Counted from the stretch's first letter, positions 20,441 through 33,269 are shown. The stretch: 64,000 nucleotides of DNA from Uloborus plumipes (GCA_038373865.1 JAXGGA010001175.1:102045-166044), one strand, 5' to 3'. Numbers and translations: made by a program. Notes: generated by a model not told the origin, from the letters alone.

Positions 20441-21880
20441 CCCATCCCTGAAGTATTTCGGATATCTTGAAGACAGAACCGGATGTCATAATTAAATCTA
20501 TTGTTTTCTGTTTGGTCTCAGCCTTTTATCTCGCCCTAATGAAATTCCTCCCCGAAGTCGATCCTATCAACAGATTCACCCTTTGGAATATGCGACCGGC
20601 CCCTTTCAAACTCCCATTTATGCAGAGTGCCAATGACGTGTGTTTCTACTGACAACCTTTGACAACGTCGCCATGGTAACCGTGTCGGGAAAAGATGACT
20701 TATTTCTGCTCAGCTTATAGCTCCTTTAAAGAATCAAAATAGAATATAAATATTGAGAGAGGCCCATACACACGGAGAACTAGACTCACTGCACAAAAGT
20801 AAGTGCAACGCTCTCGCTCCAAATTTAATATTTTCGATATTTCTCCGAGAAGGAATGGCAACAAGCATTAACTCTGTTTGCTGGTTACGTTCCATGTTTC
20901 TATTTATCTGCATGGGGATTCTTCTCAACATGGCTTGTTAATTTGCTTTGGATCAAAATATATTGCACCGAGTGAATGGTGGAAATGTTTATGACATTTC
21001 CTAAGGTATTCAGAGTAGCTTCTTTGCAATACCGTCTGTTTTCCCTGAGTGCAATTTGAGCGGCACGTAAAGCGAGATACATATCTCTTAGGGAATTTCC
21101 AGAAATTAACCTTAATTTTTCTTTAATGTCACTAGGTAGCGATGTTATTGCTAGCTACCGACACAAAGCTTATCTATGTGTGAGGCTTAAATTGGACATA
21201 GGAGCAACGAAAGAAAAACAAATCCAGTTTTCCTACCCAGACTTAGGATAGTATATGTAACAAACGTATTCATGCATAACAATACAGGGTTCGGCACAAT
21301 GAATAATATTATACAAAAGAGACAGAACTTTGAAACAAATTGAAAATTTTAGCGAAAAAAAAAACCAATAAAACAATAAAACAAAGAAAAATGTCTACCA
21401 TTTAGGATGCCATATCTGTAAGTCAGAACCACACTAATGTAAGTCCATTTTCGTAACTTTTCAGCAGAGGGCGAAAACGATTGTCGGCTCTCTCTTTTAA
21501 TGCTGCTAAATAATTATGAAGGAACTTCTTTTATAGAATAACGTTCTCATGAGTCAATGCGGAATAAGATTCTACATGCAATGCACCAATAAAGTAAAAA
21601 TCGCCACTTTTGGACTTAAGTCGTTCTGTTTTTGAAGTACAAATATATGCCGTCTCACTTGGTTTTAATTATGACACCATACAGATGGTCGCCCTCACGT
21701 CCAGCGTATTCCTTCAGGCGTCAAATGAGAGCTTTCATCACCCGATCTAGCCCGTTCAATGGGATCTAATCCACAGCCGTTTCTTCTCGAAGGGATGTTT
21801 GTAGAGTAAAGTGTACGTTACGTGTCCTCATACCGTTCCTGAAGCCAGGGAAAGGATACCGACAATGTATTTACAATTTT
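20440..21880. other. Complex non-repetitive block, candidate conserved noncoding DNA
   Basis: Mixed composition, few homopolymers and no repeat signature over about 1.4 kb, unlike its flanks. It includes an RFX X-box-like site GTCGCCATGGTAAC at 20667-20680 (one base from GTTNCCATGGNAAC). Several 60-65-codon frames on both strands overlap each other and have no domains. Possible regulatory sequence; inference only. Confidence 0.3.
20667..20680 (+). promoter_or_regulatory. RFX X-box-like motif
   Basis: GTCGCCATGGTAAC has the two inverted half-sites of an X-box around CCATGG. RFX factors bind such sites upstream of ciliary genes. No gene is visible nearby to regulate, so it could be a distal element or chance. 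Confidence 0.3.
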
Positions 21881-24098
21881 AATTAAACTACTTAATACAC
21901 TTGAAAAACAAAGCACGATGTCAAATCTGAAAATTACTTTGCTTTAAAAATGAAGCAAATAGAACTAATAACAAAATGCGGCAAAGAATTTCTAAATTTT
22001 AATAAACATTGTTTTTTGTAATGCAACTCTTTTTTTCCTTTACATTTTCAATACTTGTAAAATATTTCAAATGAATTTTACAAAGTGTTTGATGTTTTAA
22101 AGAACAGAGACTATTGAGATTTTTTTCTGGGTGTGTACACAAGCTGTTAGTTTTGTATTATTTTATTCCATTACTTTTATTGATTTCAATTTTTGTATTA
22201 TGCTCTTCTCTATTATTTATCGGCTTCATATTATTTACTTTAGAAGACTTAAATTCATGTTCATATGTGCCGGCTCTTATAATGTGATTAAATTGTGCAG
22301 TTAATAGAGTTTTGCTCACACACAGCCACTGATATTACACTACGGACCGCTCTCAACTCTTCCAAGTAGTCTGAGATCCGACTTGGATAGCACTACCAAC
22401 ATCGAGTTAATCAAATTCATATTGATTAAAGAAAACATGTTAGGGTGCCTCTCAGGACCGTGGATAGTTATTCTTAATTGAACATTATTTAAGGCAATTT
22501 CGTTCAGTGATTACTCCTATGTAGTTTTCAAAGAATTTTATGACTAATTCAGATTAAAAAATGTAAATTAAAAGCTAAAATAAGGTTGCTTAACATCCGG
22601 GTAACAACTAAGATTGTCTGGGTGCTAAAAGATGCGCATAGATTTGGAGCGAGTATGGGACAACTCAAAAATGTAACAATCAATTACGGTTAAATAACAT
22701 TATATTTTATTAAAATGTCATCAAGATTCATAATACTAAATGTTCAGAAAAAATTTTTAAAATGAATTTTCAACACCGTTTTTTGTGATTTTTGAATGTA
22801 TTCAAAAAGTTAAGATGTCTCCCTCCTTGCATCAAGGTCTTCAATTAGGACAGTAATTTCAATCTGGGATCTTAGGGGTCATTTATGCTTATTTGGAAAT
22901 AAATTGATTGCAATACTCCTAGACTTTCTTTTGTTCCATAAATTTTAGCCTCTGTAGGAGAAAGCCCAAATAGTTATAGCCTTTTAACCATTCCTTACCC
23001 ACTAATAGAAGTGTTGGTCCAGATATTGTCATGGAATATTCTCTACCAACCTGTTACGGACATTTTTGCCAAAGAGCAGAAAACTCCACCAGTGGGTGTA
23101 AAGAAAGGTTCGTTGAGAATCTCAGGTTTTGGAACTTTGCTCGGAATACATATGAAGGCGGCGCCGAGACTATCGGAACGGAAGCAACAATTTGATTAGA
23201 GCAACCAAGCATTAAATGAAATGTGCTTTCGAAGATTGGGAGGGGGTAACTATCACCCTCATTTAGATTCCGAAGGAGTTCCACGCCCCCTCCTCTATTC
23301 TGCTGCGAGTTTGTCGCAATATTGCTTTTCGACCAAAGGCTTTGCCTATTCAGCGTCATTACCAGATTATTCTTGGGTATAATTACGGGAAGGAAAATGC
23401 CCCGGGGCTGAAAATTTTATTCCTCTCTTTTCGGAGGATAAATTAAAGATTTTGGCGGCACAACTTTATTCTGGCGTGCCTACTTTCTTCTCCTTTGCGT
23501 TAGTGAGGATTTAGATATTATTTGAAACGATTGGAATTTCAAATGAGAATAATATCTTGCCTGCCGTTGGGGGAGCGTGTCGTGTTTGGCGTTTTAGAGG
23601 TTTGTTTACGTCGTTTGTTTGAGTTTGGGGACTTATTCAAATTCCTAGTAAAAGGCATTTATTAAACGTAGTGAAACTGCGAACTTTTACATAATTAAAA
23701 TACCATTTGGGAGGAAATCATTCAAAAACGAAAGGGAAACTTTCAATGGAAAGCGAAATAACTTCCTTTGTTTCTCTTGGTATGCATTCTTATAAGACTA
23801 GTTCATACAATTTCACTTACATCCATTAAACTTTTCAAAAAATTTGTGCAAGTTTTTGTATAATTATAGCAATATTTGCTGCAATTTATAAAGGAAGCAA
23901 ATCCTGTTTTTTTCTTCGCATGTAAGAACACAATAAAAAAACCCCTGGTTAAAGTTGAAAGATATTTCCAGCATTTTTCATAAAATCAATTTTTCTGCGA
24001 TACATGAAGTCAGGTGGGATGAACAGATGAGTATAGCATATCGCTTATAACAATATGCCTGACATTTAAATAGTTTGTTTCACATTGTGTTCAAATAC
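21881..24098. other. No gene seen; AT-rich, with one complex block at 23.0-23.6 kb
   Basis: Most is featureless AT-rich DNA. About 23020-23600 is more complex, with CpG-containing words (GAAGGCGGCGCCGAGACTATCGG) and homeodomain-like ATTAAA/TAATTA motifs, and could be conserved noncoding DNA. Open frames of 62 and 101 codons overlap there on opposite strands without a recognisable domain. Confidence 0.35.
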
Positions 24099-24109
24099 AT
24101 ATTGAGCAA

Positions 24110-24392
24110 GAAGCCCATTGACGCAGTGGTTAGCGTTTACCTTCTACGCCGCAGAAACGGGTTCGACTCCCGGGTTGGGCACAATCGACTCAGCCCTTTA
24201 TGCCTTCGGTGGGTAGATAAAATAAGTACCAAGTTTGCTTGGGAAATAAACCCTGGAGTTCTGCGTTGGACCGACAACCTAACTGGAACATTTGCATTGC
24301 AACCCAGAACCCAAGGTCTCGAAAATTGAGAAGGGCACAGCAGGCCTTGGCCCCATGGGCTGTGGCGCCACTGAGTTTTTTCAGTCTAGTAT
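24110..24392 (+). mobile_element. tRNA-derived SINE, full length, with target duplication
   Basis: The 283-bp unit is bracketed by perfect 11-bp direct repeats ATATTGAGCAA (24099-24109 and 24393-24403), proof of target-primed insertion. The head has a tRNA-type box A (GACGCAGTGGTTAGCG) and box B (GGGTTCGACTCCC), the internal pol III promoter. A central domain follows (GATAAAATAAGTACCAAG), then a 3' domain ending GGGCTGTGGCGCCACTGAG plus a T-run. There is no poly-A tail, so a partner LINE that recognises the 3' domain is expected. No LINE is present in the window. Confidence 0.85.
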
Positions 24393-24403
24393 ATATTGAG
24401 CAA

Positions 24404-25085
24404 AAAATAACTGATTGAAGTAAATCTTTTCAGTTCATTAATTTTTTTTATTGAATCTTAGCAATAATGCTTTCTTTTACTTCTTCTGAAAATACTGAAC
24501 AAACTTTACCGGGATAGTTTCCGAAAATTGATCCTCCTCTCTTTGATAATGATCTCCTTCAAAATCCGAAGCTGGATGTGCCATTGATTAAGCCCCAAAA
24601 ATTTTTCACACCAAAAACTGAATGCGTTTCACCTTGTCCCCCCCCCCTTAAATATTAGTCTCTATTAGCTCCTGTCTGAAGATGTTGAGCAAGGAGTTAT
24701 TTGACTTCTGATTTAGATTAAAATTATCGAAACTTTAGTTATGTGGTGCTTTCATATATCGTGTAATTGCCTCCATAGTGATGCTCTGTATAAATGGAAG
24801 CAGTAATTTTATGCCTTAAGTTGGCCAAAGCATTCTCTACTTTGGCTCAAATACCCGAGTGGTTTTAGCAACAACGACAACAATAAAGTCATATAGCAAA
24901 GGCAGGAATAACTTTAATTCGTTTAGGTTACCAATTTTTAAAAGTCCATTACAAGTCATGGGATGGAAGTGAAAACTGCGAGTTATTTCCATACACTACA
25001 CGAAGAGCAGTTAGAGCACGAAGCTATTTTCACACTGTTAATTGAAAACAGGAATAATACACTAAAAATTGAATGCCTGCCATTA
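24404..25085. other. No gene seen
   Basis: AT-rich with a 10-nt poly-C run (24638-24647). No repeat or ORF was recognised. Confidence 0.5.
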
Positions 25086-25210
25086 CAGGGTGTGTATTTC
25101 AAGTAATGAGAATAAGTCCACAAAAAATAATCTATTAAAGATATGCTCCTTGAGCATCAACACACTTCTACAGGCGACGTTTCCACACTTCGTGCGCCAC
25201 ATGATTTTCT
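25086..25210 (-). pseudogene. mariner 3' end fragment
   Basis: CAGGGTGTGTATTTCAAG at 25086 matches the terminal repeat of the mariner at 35.1-36.7 kb (inverted there near 36640-36690). Read on the minus strand, the adjacent sequence encodes VWKRRL-stop-KCVDAQGAYL, the typical C-terminus of a mariner transposase. Only about 125 bp remain. Confidence 0.6.
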
Positions 25211-26232
25211 AATGTTTTTCTTTGTTGTAATACGAAAGCTCTTTTTTTTTTCATTTCTTTCTTTTTGTAAATAAATATAGTTATGCCTTTTTAATTCAAT
25301 ATTATGAAATCAATGAGTATAAGAGTAATGTGGGAATAACTTTTTTCAGTAATTTATAATTCACTAGCGGTACCCGCACGGCTTTGCCCGTGGTATAAAA
25401 TTAAAAGTTCATTTGCAAAATAATTGATAAAGCAGAAAAAATGCTCTATTTAAGTTATAATTCAACTATAATTCCTTCAGAGTATGATATAAAAATCTGA
25501 TATGGACCCCACACTACTTAATTTTACGTGTAAATTTCTTAGTAGATGCCTTAAGTGCTAAAATAGTGCTTGGAGTGAGCAAGATAACAATTCAAACATT
25601 TGTATCCCTAGTTTGCTACGAAACAATGTAAAAAAAGGTTTTACAATGATTAATCTCCTGAATATCGCAGATTTTAACATCATTCAGTGGATTTTTCGCA
25701 AAATATCGCCAATAGCGCCAAAATGAACCAAAAAAAAAAAAAAATTTTTCTCCAAATTGGCGTCAAACACTTGGCGACCAAAAGCTTGGCGACATATCGC
25801 CAAGTGGTTGTGCCAATTCATATCACTTTTGTCTGCATTGAAAACACTGATTTACCCCATAAAAGGGGTAAAACACCCCCTTGGGTAAATTCGAATGCAA
25901 CCCCAAGGAGAGGTGCACAAAAATAAGCCGAAAGAGAAAATAAGAACAATTTTGTTGCTCACAAAAACCAACAGAAATCTTACCAAAGTTTAAAAGAAGA
26001 AGAAAGTTTTCTTTCCTAGCTTTAAAAACAAAACAATACATTTTCCGAAATGAAACACTTTAAAAAGAACGATGCACTATCGCAATGGAGTCAATTCACC
26101 GCTAGAGGGCCGCACAGTGGATGTCACGTGTCGGCTGGGATCGCTACTCTGTTAGCATGTTTTCGTATTGAGTTTTAACTGGAGGTGGCCGATCAAAATT
26201 AGTTTGCTTTGGCTATTTACGTTATTTTTGTA

Positions 26233-26449
26233 CTGTAAAGGCCTTTTGATTCGCGAGGCCTTAATTTTCGCGATTTTCGCGAGCCCTTCGTAATCGCGAA
26301 AATTTAGGCCTCGCGAATTTTGTTTTACTTTGGACTTTTTCAACTTTCGGTTCTGTACATGCAAAATTCGCGAAATTTTCGGCCCGCGAAATCACCGATA
26401 TATTCATTTTCGCGAAAATTACGGCCCGCGAAATTAAAGGCCTTTACAG
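26233..26449. mobile_element. 217-bp MITE with CTGTAAAGGCCTTT ends
   Basis: Inverted ends CTGTAAAGGCCTTT and AAAGGCCTTTACAG are flanked by TA (26231-26232 and 26450-26451). The interior is rich in TTCGCGA / TCGCGAA words, so it is CpG-dense against the AT-rich background. Target site and end sequence fit pogo/Tigger-type MITEs. Confidence 0.8.
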
Positions 26450-27457
26450 TAATTAATAATACTTACGTTTAGTTTAATCTTTTTAATTATGATTCAGGTC
26501 AGATTGATTTAGTTTTAATCTCTTATTTAGAGTTGACTTTTAATGTTTTTTACTTCGTTATATTTGTTATTAGTTTATTTCTCTCTGAATTTTTTTTAGC
26601 ATGAGCATGAGAGAGGTAATTTTAGAAAAAAAAATTGTAAGTGTCAGTTAAGAGTCTAAAAACAGCATAAAAATTTGTTTTTAATTTATTATTAAAAATG
26701 TTCTTTGTAATGAATACATATTTTAAATTTCTCCTTGTATAGTAAAATGACTTTCTGCTAAAATTGAAATTGACTTTTTCTAAAATATATGCCTTTCTAT
26801 AAACATTATTTTGTATGTGAATACATTGTGCAAATACAATTAAAATACCCATGGTTTTGTGAGAAAAAATATAGGACGTAATGTGAAACTTCTGTTTTGC
26901 TTTCTTTCTTTTCTTTTCTTTCTTTTTTTTCACTAATCAAATGAGCTTTATAATTTGTTTTCTTTGTCTAGTGTAGAACCATTAAATATATACTCAGTCA
27001 TATATTTATGTAATATATTTTTAAGAAATTTTAACTCTGCCATTACGAAACTAAGGATATTTAGATTTTATTCATAGAAGTACCATCCAATGAAATAGTG
27101 TAAATGTTAAGTGGTATCTAAGTGATGTTTCACGCTACCAAAATTTTTAATCAAATGCATTTTATACTTAGTAATAAACTAGTACTGGATAAAACAGTAA
27201 AAGTTTTGTTAATTAATACCAATAATTTCTGATTAAATTACAACTGTACGTTTTAGCAATATATGTATATTTTTCAGCTATTTGCTTCTTGAATTCTTCG
27301 ATAAAGATTTTTTTTTCAACGATATACAACAGGTTTGTGCTTTTAAAAACTTTTTATTATATGTATACAGAGAAACAGTAGAGTACATAGCGCCCTTCGG
27401 CACGGGACGGGGGCACACAAGTTTCGGGGCGTGCAATACGGAAAAATAGCACTACAC

Positions 27458-27506
27458 TTTTTTTTTTTTTTTTTTTTTTGTTGATCGAAAAAAAAGAGGG
27501 GGGGGG
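27458..27506. repeat. Long poly-T run followed by poly-G run
   Basis: About 23 T in a row, then GTTGATCG, A8 and G10. Low-complexity sequence inside the Helitron. Open frames across it are artefacts. Confidence 0.7.
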
Positions 27507-29184
27507 GTGAGAGGGGACATGTACAGATCTTGCGAGGGGGGCGCACCGAAGTCTATGTACGTTACTGCTGAGAAAAATGTTAGCATGTTAATGGGATGAA
27601 AACATTGCTAAATAAATTTCCAGTTTCTTAATATGTAATTGCTTTACAAGAAAAAATATTTTGTTAGAGTGGTTAATAGCAAAATGAATGCTTCAAAATT
27701 AATATTCAAAATAACAATTGAAATAATTAGTTTTCTTTGAAACAGAAGATTTATATTCCTTTTTCAACTTATATTAACTAAAGTATATTTTCTCCGCAGA
27801 GCAAGAGTAAGACTCAGGTCTTTTAAATATTGGCCAGAGAAATATTCATATACACTAAATAATTCATTTATGCTACATGTTTATATCTATAAATTTTAAG
27901 TAGTAAAGGAAGTAGTAAAATGAAGATTTGGCTGAAATATGCTCTTTTTTAATGAAATGTAAAATAATTAAATTAATATGAAAATAATAACAAATAATAA
28001 TAGTTATAAATAAAGACAATAAACTACGTGAACTTTTTCTTCCATATAATTTTCGAAAAACTTCTATTGTTCTGCGTTGTATATACTCAGTTGTATGTAC
28101 CTGTTAGGAAAAGTTGTACGAATTAAAAATGCTATATTAATTTCTTTCTTTCTTTTTTTTTTTTTTTGCAAGAAGAAGAAAAGAAACTTTTGTAAACTTA
28201 CATCGACATTAAAAAAAAAAAAAAAAACAACTGTATTAATCTACAGCTTATCTGTAGAGCTTCGTTGGTTGATTTGCATTAGCTGGTGGTTTCATATATT
28301 TCAATGTTATGTAAAATTTATGAAAACATTTGGGTAAACAATTTAATTTTCCAAAAAAAAAAAAAAAACAGCACTTTGACTTGATGAAGCATTTAAACAC
28401 TTTAAAGCTCTCCTTTTCTTTTCTTCCTTAAAAAATAATTTTGTACAGATCGCGCCTTGTTTTATTAGTAATCTTTTGGTGAAATTTTGACACTTAAAGC
28501 ATTCTTCATCGAAGTCATCTGCAGAAAACAATGTTTTTTGGCCGTAAGTTTTCTCATTTTATTTTTATGAACAAAACTTTTAAATGATCTTTATTTACAT
28601 GAGGAAATATGAAAAATAACTTCTCCTTGCAATTGACTTCAGTTGCAACCTTAGTGCATTCACAAGCAACACATTTTGTTAAGAAAAAGAACGGTTTTTC
28701 AGTAATGCTTTCAACGCTTCATCCCCGTTGCTTACATCGGCTTCCTAGTTGACACGTGACCTAACGCGACCTGTGACGTTGCGTGAAGGAACTCCATTGA
28801 TACGATATTTGGTTAATCTGTGCATTAGGTACCCTTTTCTCGCTAAATGGGCGATATGCGCGCCAAGTGTGGTAACCCTGACTATTTTGCGTAGTTTCTC
28901 TCGGAGCTTTCAACTCCGCGAGAAACGCAAAAACGCGCCAGTTGGGGACTTTTTGAAAACGCGCCAAGCATTGTCCCAAAGCACATTTTCACCGGGAAAA
29001 AGATAGGGTTGCCAAAGAATTGAAACAGAAAAATACTACGCCTCCTCTTAAAAAATATACTACAAAATAATACTGTTTCCAAACGTTGCCAAAATCAATA
29101 TTGCTGAAATGCGAAATCTATGAAAATGAAAAAAGAAAAAAAAATCCGCCAAATCTTTTAATTAAGTCATTAGTATGTTGAAAA

Positions 29185-29271
29185 CAGGGTTGCCAGAAAA
29201 ATACTACGCTTCTTATTTGGGCCAAAAAAAAAACTACCGTAGAATCAAAAATACTACGTCTGGCAACGCTG
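29185..29271. mobile_element. 87-bp hAT-type MITE (low confidence)
   Basis: CAGGGTTGCCAGA opens the unit and TCTGGCAACGCTG closes it as a near-inverse. AAAATACTACG words repeat inside and to the left (about 29028-29075). The CAGRGTTGCC end style fits hAT, but the flanking octamers do not match well. Confidence 0.4.
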
Positions 29272-29752
29272 GAAAAATAACGAAACAAAAATAAGTATGA
29301 ACACGTAACCATGGTAACAACATTCCCAAACAAATTTTATTCTCGGCTCAACCATTTTAGAATCGTTTGGCTTGCTTTACTGAAGGTAAGCCTTGAATTC
29401 CGGGATTCTAAAAACAATTATTACAGCTCTCCCGATGATCGTAGAAACTTCGAAAAAAGTTCATTTAATGCAGAAAATTTCAGGCTTTCGAATGACATAA
29501 GACTTGAAAATGTGTATGAAATATTTCTTCCTTATTTTATCAAATTTCCGCTAAGAATTCGAATAAAAAAAGAATGAAATGGAATTTTCGAAAAATCGCT
29601 TCGAGGTGCAAAACTACATGCTACAAACTAATTTTGTGCCAAGTGGCATGAAAATCGACCGAATGGTTTTGGCGCTACACGCGTGACCGACAGACAGACA
29701 GACAGAAAGAAGGAAAGACAGACCCACCTTCAGCTTTATTATTAGTAGAGAT

Positions 29753-31174
29753 TATTACTAACAATCAGCTATCTACGCTAAGCGTAAATAAGAAAAAAAT
29801 TGCTATTAAGTAAAGTTAATGTTATAGAAATTCAATTAGGTAAAATCAGCTTAAATATATTACAAGTTAAAATGTTTCATGCATGTGGTTATGAGTCCAC
29901 AAGGAAACCCTATATCAGCTCATAAAACGGGCCGTCATATGTGTAGTTTTAGAGGGAGAAGTAGTTTTAAGGTTCATATTTATTATTTTTTTTCTTTCCA
30001 ACTTCTTTACTAAGAGGATTGTGCAAAACTGTTATCTTCATTATAAAATAATGTGTACTTCTACGAAACTTTAATACTTGTGATGGGGATTTATACCAGA
30101 GGTGTATTTATTATATCAGCGGCTGTTTGACATTTTTTGCAATCATAATATATGACCCTAAAAAGCATTATAATATAGTTATAATTATAATTTAAAGCCG
30201 ATCCATACTTCATTGGAAGACAATCCTGAAAGTAATTTAATAACAGAATAAAGTTATATTGAGAAGTTTAAGTGAATAAATATTTAACAACATTCATTCA
30301 TAACTGACTTTTTTTCTTAACGCTTTTATATTCATGCACAAAATCTGTCTTAAAAGTTGACAGTATTAATATCTAGCGCCCTCTATTGGGGCATGTATGA
30401 CCCATAAAGTTGCAAGTGTAGGATCTAAATAAATTGAGTAAAATTGTTTAAATAATTTGATTTGTCAGAAATTTATGCACTAAAAGAAAAGCTCCTGTCT
30501 ATGTGAGTACAAAAGTTAAATGTATTAATGAAAAAAAAAAAAAAAAAAGAAAAGTGATGAAAGTTTTGCAATTTTTTTGCATATAGTTAAGCTAGTAGTA
30601 TTGTACCTTAAAGTGTGCGAATGTCAGGGTCTTCCACCAAAAATGTAATGCGAAAGGCAGTGATGGAAAAAACCTGTTTTTTTTTTTTGCACATAATTTC
30701 AGTCAGCATGGATTTTCTGAGGATTTGTACTTATGTTTACTCATGATAATAAAAAAAAAATAAATAAAAAGCTGTGAAGAGGAAAAATATTTTTATTTCA
30801 CACTTTTAGGCACATAATTATTTTAAATTCATTGATGAGTAATAATAATAGTTTAACGCATTACATTATTTTTTAAGCATAGAAAATAACAAAAATTATA
30901 ACAAGCAGGCATATTTGGAAACATTTATAATAGAAAAGGTATATTCCTCATAAAAAGTATTTTTTTAAACAATGTTTTAATCAGTGAAAATTAATGAAAG
31001 TTTACTCTCTCTTTTTTGAAAATCAAAAGAACAAAATACTAAAAATTAAATATCCATTAATAAACATGCCTTTTTTCAGGGAGTTAATTTACTTTTATAA
31101 TTTAAAAGTTTTAAACTGAGGCATATAGAAAATAAAAATACTATAAGTTAAAAAATAAAAACTGAAAAAAAAAA
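29753..31174. other. No gene seen; AT-rich spacer
   Basis: No repeat family or domain was recognised. One CTCF-like word, read inverted as CCAATAGAGGGCGCTA, lies at 30374-30389. Confidence 0.5.
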
Positions 31175-31181
31175 AAAAAAA

Positions 31182-31262
31182 AGCTGGTGACCCGAGGCCA
31201 GAACCACGGACCTCGTTAATGCACGCGCAGTGCTCTGGCCACTGAGCCAAAATACCTCAGGA
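31182..31262 (-). repeat. tRNA-like sequence, SINE head or tRNA pseudogene
   Basis: On the minus strand, GGTATTTTGGCTCAGTGGCCAG carries a box-A-like D arm (GGCTC..GAGC). A degenerate box B (GTGGTTCTGGCC) follows, then GGTCACCAGC and a long T-run that would stop pol III. Arm pairing in the anticodon and T regions is poor and the acceptor stem is not convincing, so it is not called a functional tRNA. Confidence 0.5.
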
Positions 31263-31986
31263 CCTAGGCGGGCAAAGTTGGGTTATGTGCTCTCCATTAG
31301 AAATTGAAAGGAACATAAACCAGATCAGTGCCTGTTTTAGATTGTCTTTTAATTATTGTGTTTGTGTTTATTTTTGTTTGAAAAATGCAACTTTGATCGC
31401 GTTTTTTGAAACTATTTTAGCAATTCTACAAAAATTATTTTGAGTATTAGCGCTCAAAAAAAAAAAAAAAAAAAAAAGGATTAAAATCAGGACGGATTGG
31501 AAGTCTTATTCAAACTTATTTCCCCACATATAATGATACAGTTTCCCACTTGAGCAACTAAAGCCTTCTAGGATTCACTGATTGTTATCATCATTTAAAT
31601 ATGAAAAATCCGAGTTACTTCAAATGTCTGCAATTTAAAGTTCTTTTGCAGTGTATTTATGACAGCGCACAGCGTGGCTTTTTCTTCTTCTCAGAACTAG
31701 GCAGTAGCGGATCACCCAATAGGCGCATGAGGCGCGAGCCTGGGGCCTCCAGCAAAGCAGGGGGCCTCGGAACAGCAGAGTGCCAAATTTTTAAAATCAA
31801 AATATTTGGATTTGAGAATTTGTTATGGAAAATCACGAGTTTTAGAGGGAGGTGCTCAAAACTCAAATTAGCAATTAGCCAGGGATTTTAAGCACAGTGT
31901 GAAGGCCCTGATTGTTGCCAATTAATTGGGCCCTGCAATTAAGCTATTATTATCTAACTAATAGAAAGGCAAAAGGCACAAAATAA

Positions 31987-32650
31987 TTTGGAGGCCCCCT
32001 GAAGATTTAAAGGCAAAATGCAGTGGCTGATTTACAGGTTTAGGGGCCCGTCAAAATACAGTTTGTTGCCCCCTTCGGGGCCCCTATGGTCATGAGGGCC
32101 CTCACAGCTGCGAAATGATCAGGCCAATACCGGCAGAATTAATAAAGGTTCTCGTTTAAGAAAGTTTTTTTCCAATTAGCAAATAGTTCTTTTGAAATTA
32201 TTTTTCTTAAAATACACGTATTGTTTGCATAGCTTTAATGCGTAAGCCTTTAAAAATAAGGCCAAAAACTCAGAACTACTAATAGTGAGGTCCTAGGTCC
32301 ACAATACTTTGGAGGCCTCCTGAAGATTCAACGACAGAATGCAGTGGCTGATTTACAGATAAGGGGGCCCGTCAAATTGCATTTTTGGGGCCCCATTGTA
32401 TATCAGCACTATGTAAATCATTTATCATATTCATTTTTTGCTTCCCCTTTGGGCCCATGAGGGTTATTGGGGACCCTCACAGTTGCGACAGGCCGACAGG
32501 GTCAATCCTATTCAAGCAAAATTAGTAAAGACTCGTTTAAGGAAATTTTCAATAAACCGGTTTTTTTTTCTTTTTTTTTTTCCTTAAAAATACACGTATT
32601 TTTAGTATAGCTTTAATGCTATGTGTAAACCTTTAAAAAAAATTGAGACC
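31987..32650. repeat. Two diverged tandem units of about 330 bp inside the hAT element
   Basis: Unit 1 (about 31987-32275) and unit 2 (about 32308-32650) share in order TTTGGAGGCC, GCAGTGGCTGATTTACAG, GGGGCCCGTCAAA, GAGGG..CCCTCACAG, ATACACGTATT and ATAGCTTTAATGC. Divergence is substantial, so the duplication is old. Confidence 0.7.
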
Positions 32651-32734
32651 CCTTAGAAAGGTGTGACAATAAACCGAGCCCTAGTTGGCTTGCCTGGTAG
32701 GCTATTCATTGAGGGATCCGGATATAGGTCCAAA

Positions 32735-33080
32735 GCTAAAAGGTCCAAAACTAAAAGGTCCACAAACAAAAGATCCACGTCCAAAAGGTTCGAGGGATAG
32801 AAAATCCGAGAGACAGAAGGTCCAGTTTTCTCAGCGGAGTGGACATAGGGTCCAGGTTTCGAAGTTTACCTTTTGCCTCAAACTTATTTTGTTAAATATT
32901 CAAGTTATGCGTGGTAACAGCCACCATAACACATGTTTTTTACGATAGAATGTGTCTGTCCCCCTTCCCCCACTCACGAGATGTAAAGGTTAAAAGCATG
33001 TAAAGTTTGTAAAAGTATGTATGTTAAAAGCATGCATGGTATGTAAAAGTATGTATGTTAAAAGTATGTAAAGGCATGAA
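32735..33080. repeat. Short tandem repeats AAAGGTCCAAA and AAAAGTATGTATGTT
   Basis: At about 32735-32825 the word AAAAGGTCCAMAA recurs in slightly varied form at 12-18-bp spacing. At about 32994-33080 units like TAAAAGCATGTAAAG and TAAAAGTATGTATGTT alternate. Confidence 0.6.
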
Positions 33081-33269
33081 ATATGTTGCTTGTTTTGATA
33101 AAGTATTCTGGAGGAAAGAAACAATTTTAAAACTTTAAACTTGAGACCTCTAGCGTGTTGGAAAATGAGACAATAAGCGTGAGAGGTCTCTCTACAGCAT
33201 CGGGATTTCTTTTGCAAGGCCTCGAGACACGTAATCCAAGATGAGTCATGCAATGAAAAAGAAACATTC

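Larger units (their letters stand above)
25364..29751 (-). mobile_element. Helitron, 4.4 kb, both termini, with nested insertions
   Basis: On the minus strand the 5' end reads A|TCTCTACTAATAATAAAG (from 29751). The 3' end reads ACCGCTAG|T (to 25364), preceded by the hairpin CCACGGGCAAAGCCGTG. This is the TC...CTAG rule between host A and T. The same 3' end recurs at 59488. Near the 5' end is a (CAGA)n run and the conserved word CTACACGCGTGACCGACAG. No Rep or helicase motifs were found, so it is non-autonomous, or the two termini belong to separate copies. MITEs are nested at 26233-26449 and 29185-29271. Confidence 0.6.

Noticed and set aside
28749..29082. An 85-codon plus frame with overlapping minus frames of 66 and 72 codons
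   Set aside because: Three mutually overlapping frames with no domain; only the base composition of the block is unusual.
31182..31262. A functional tRNA gene on the minus strand
   Set aside because: Only the D arm pairs well. The anticodon and T arms do not fold properly and box B is degenerate, so it is a SINE head or pseudogene.
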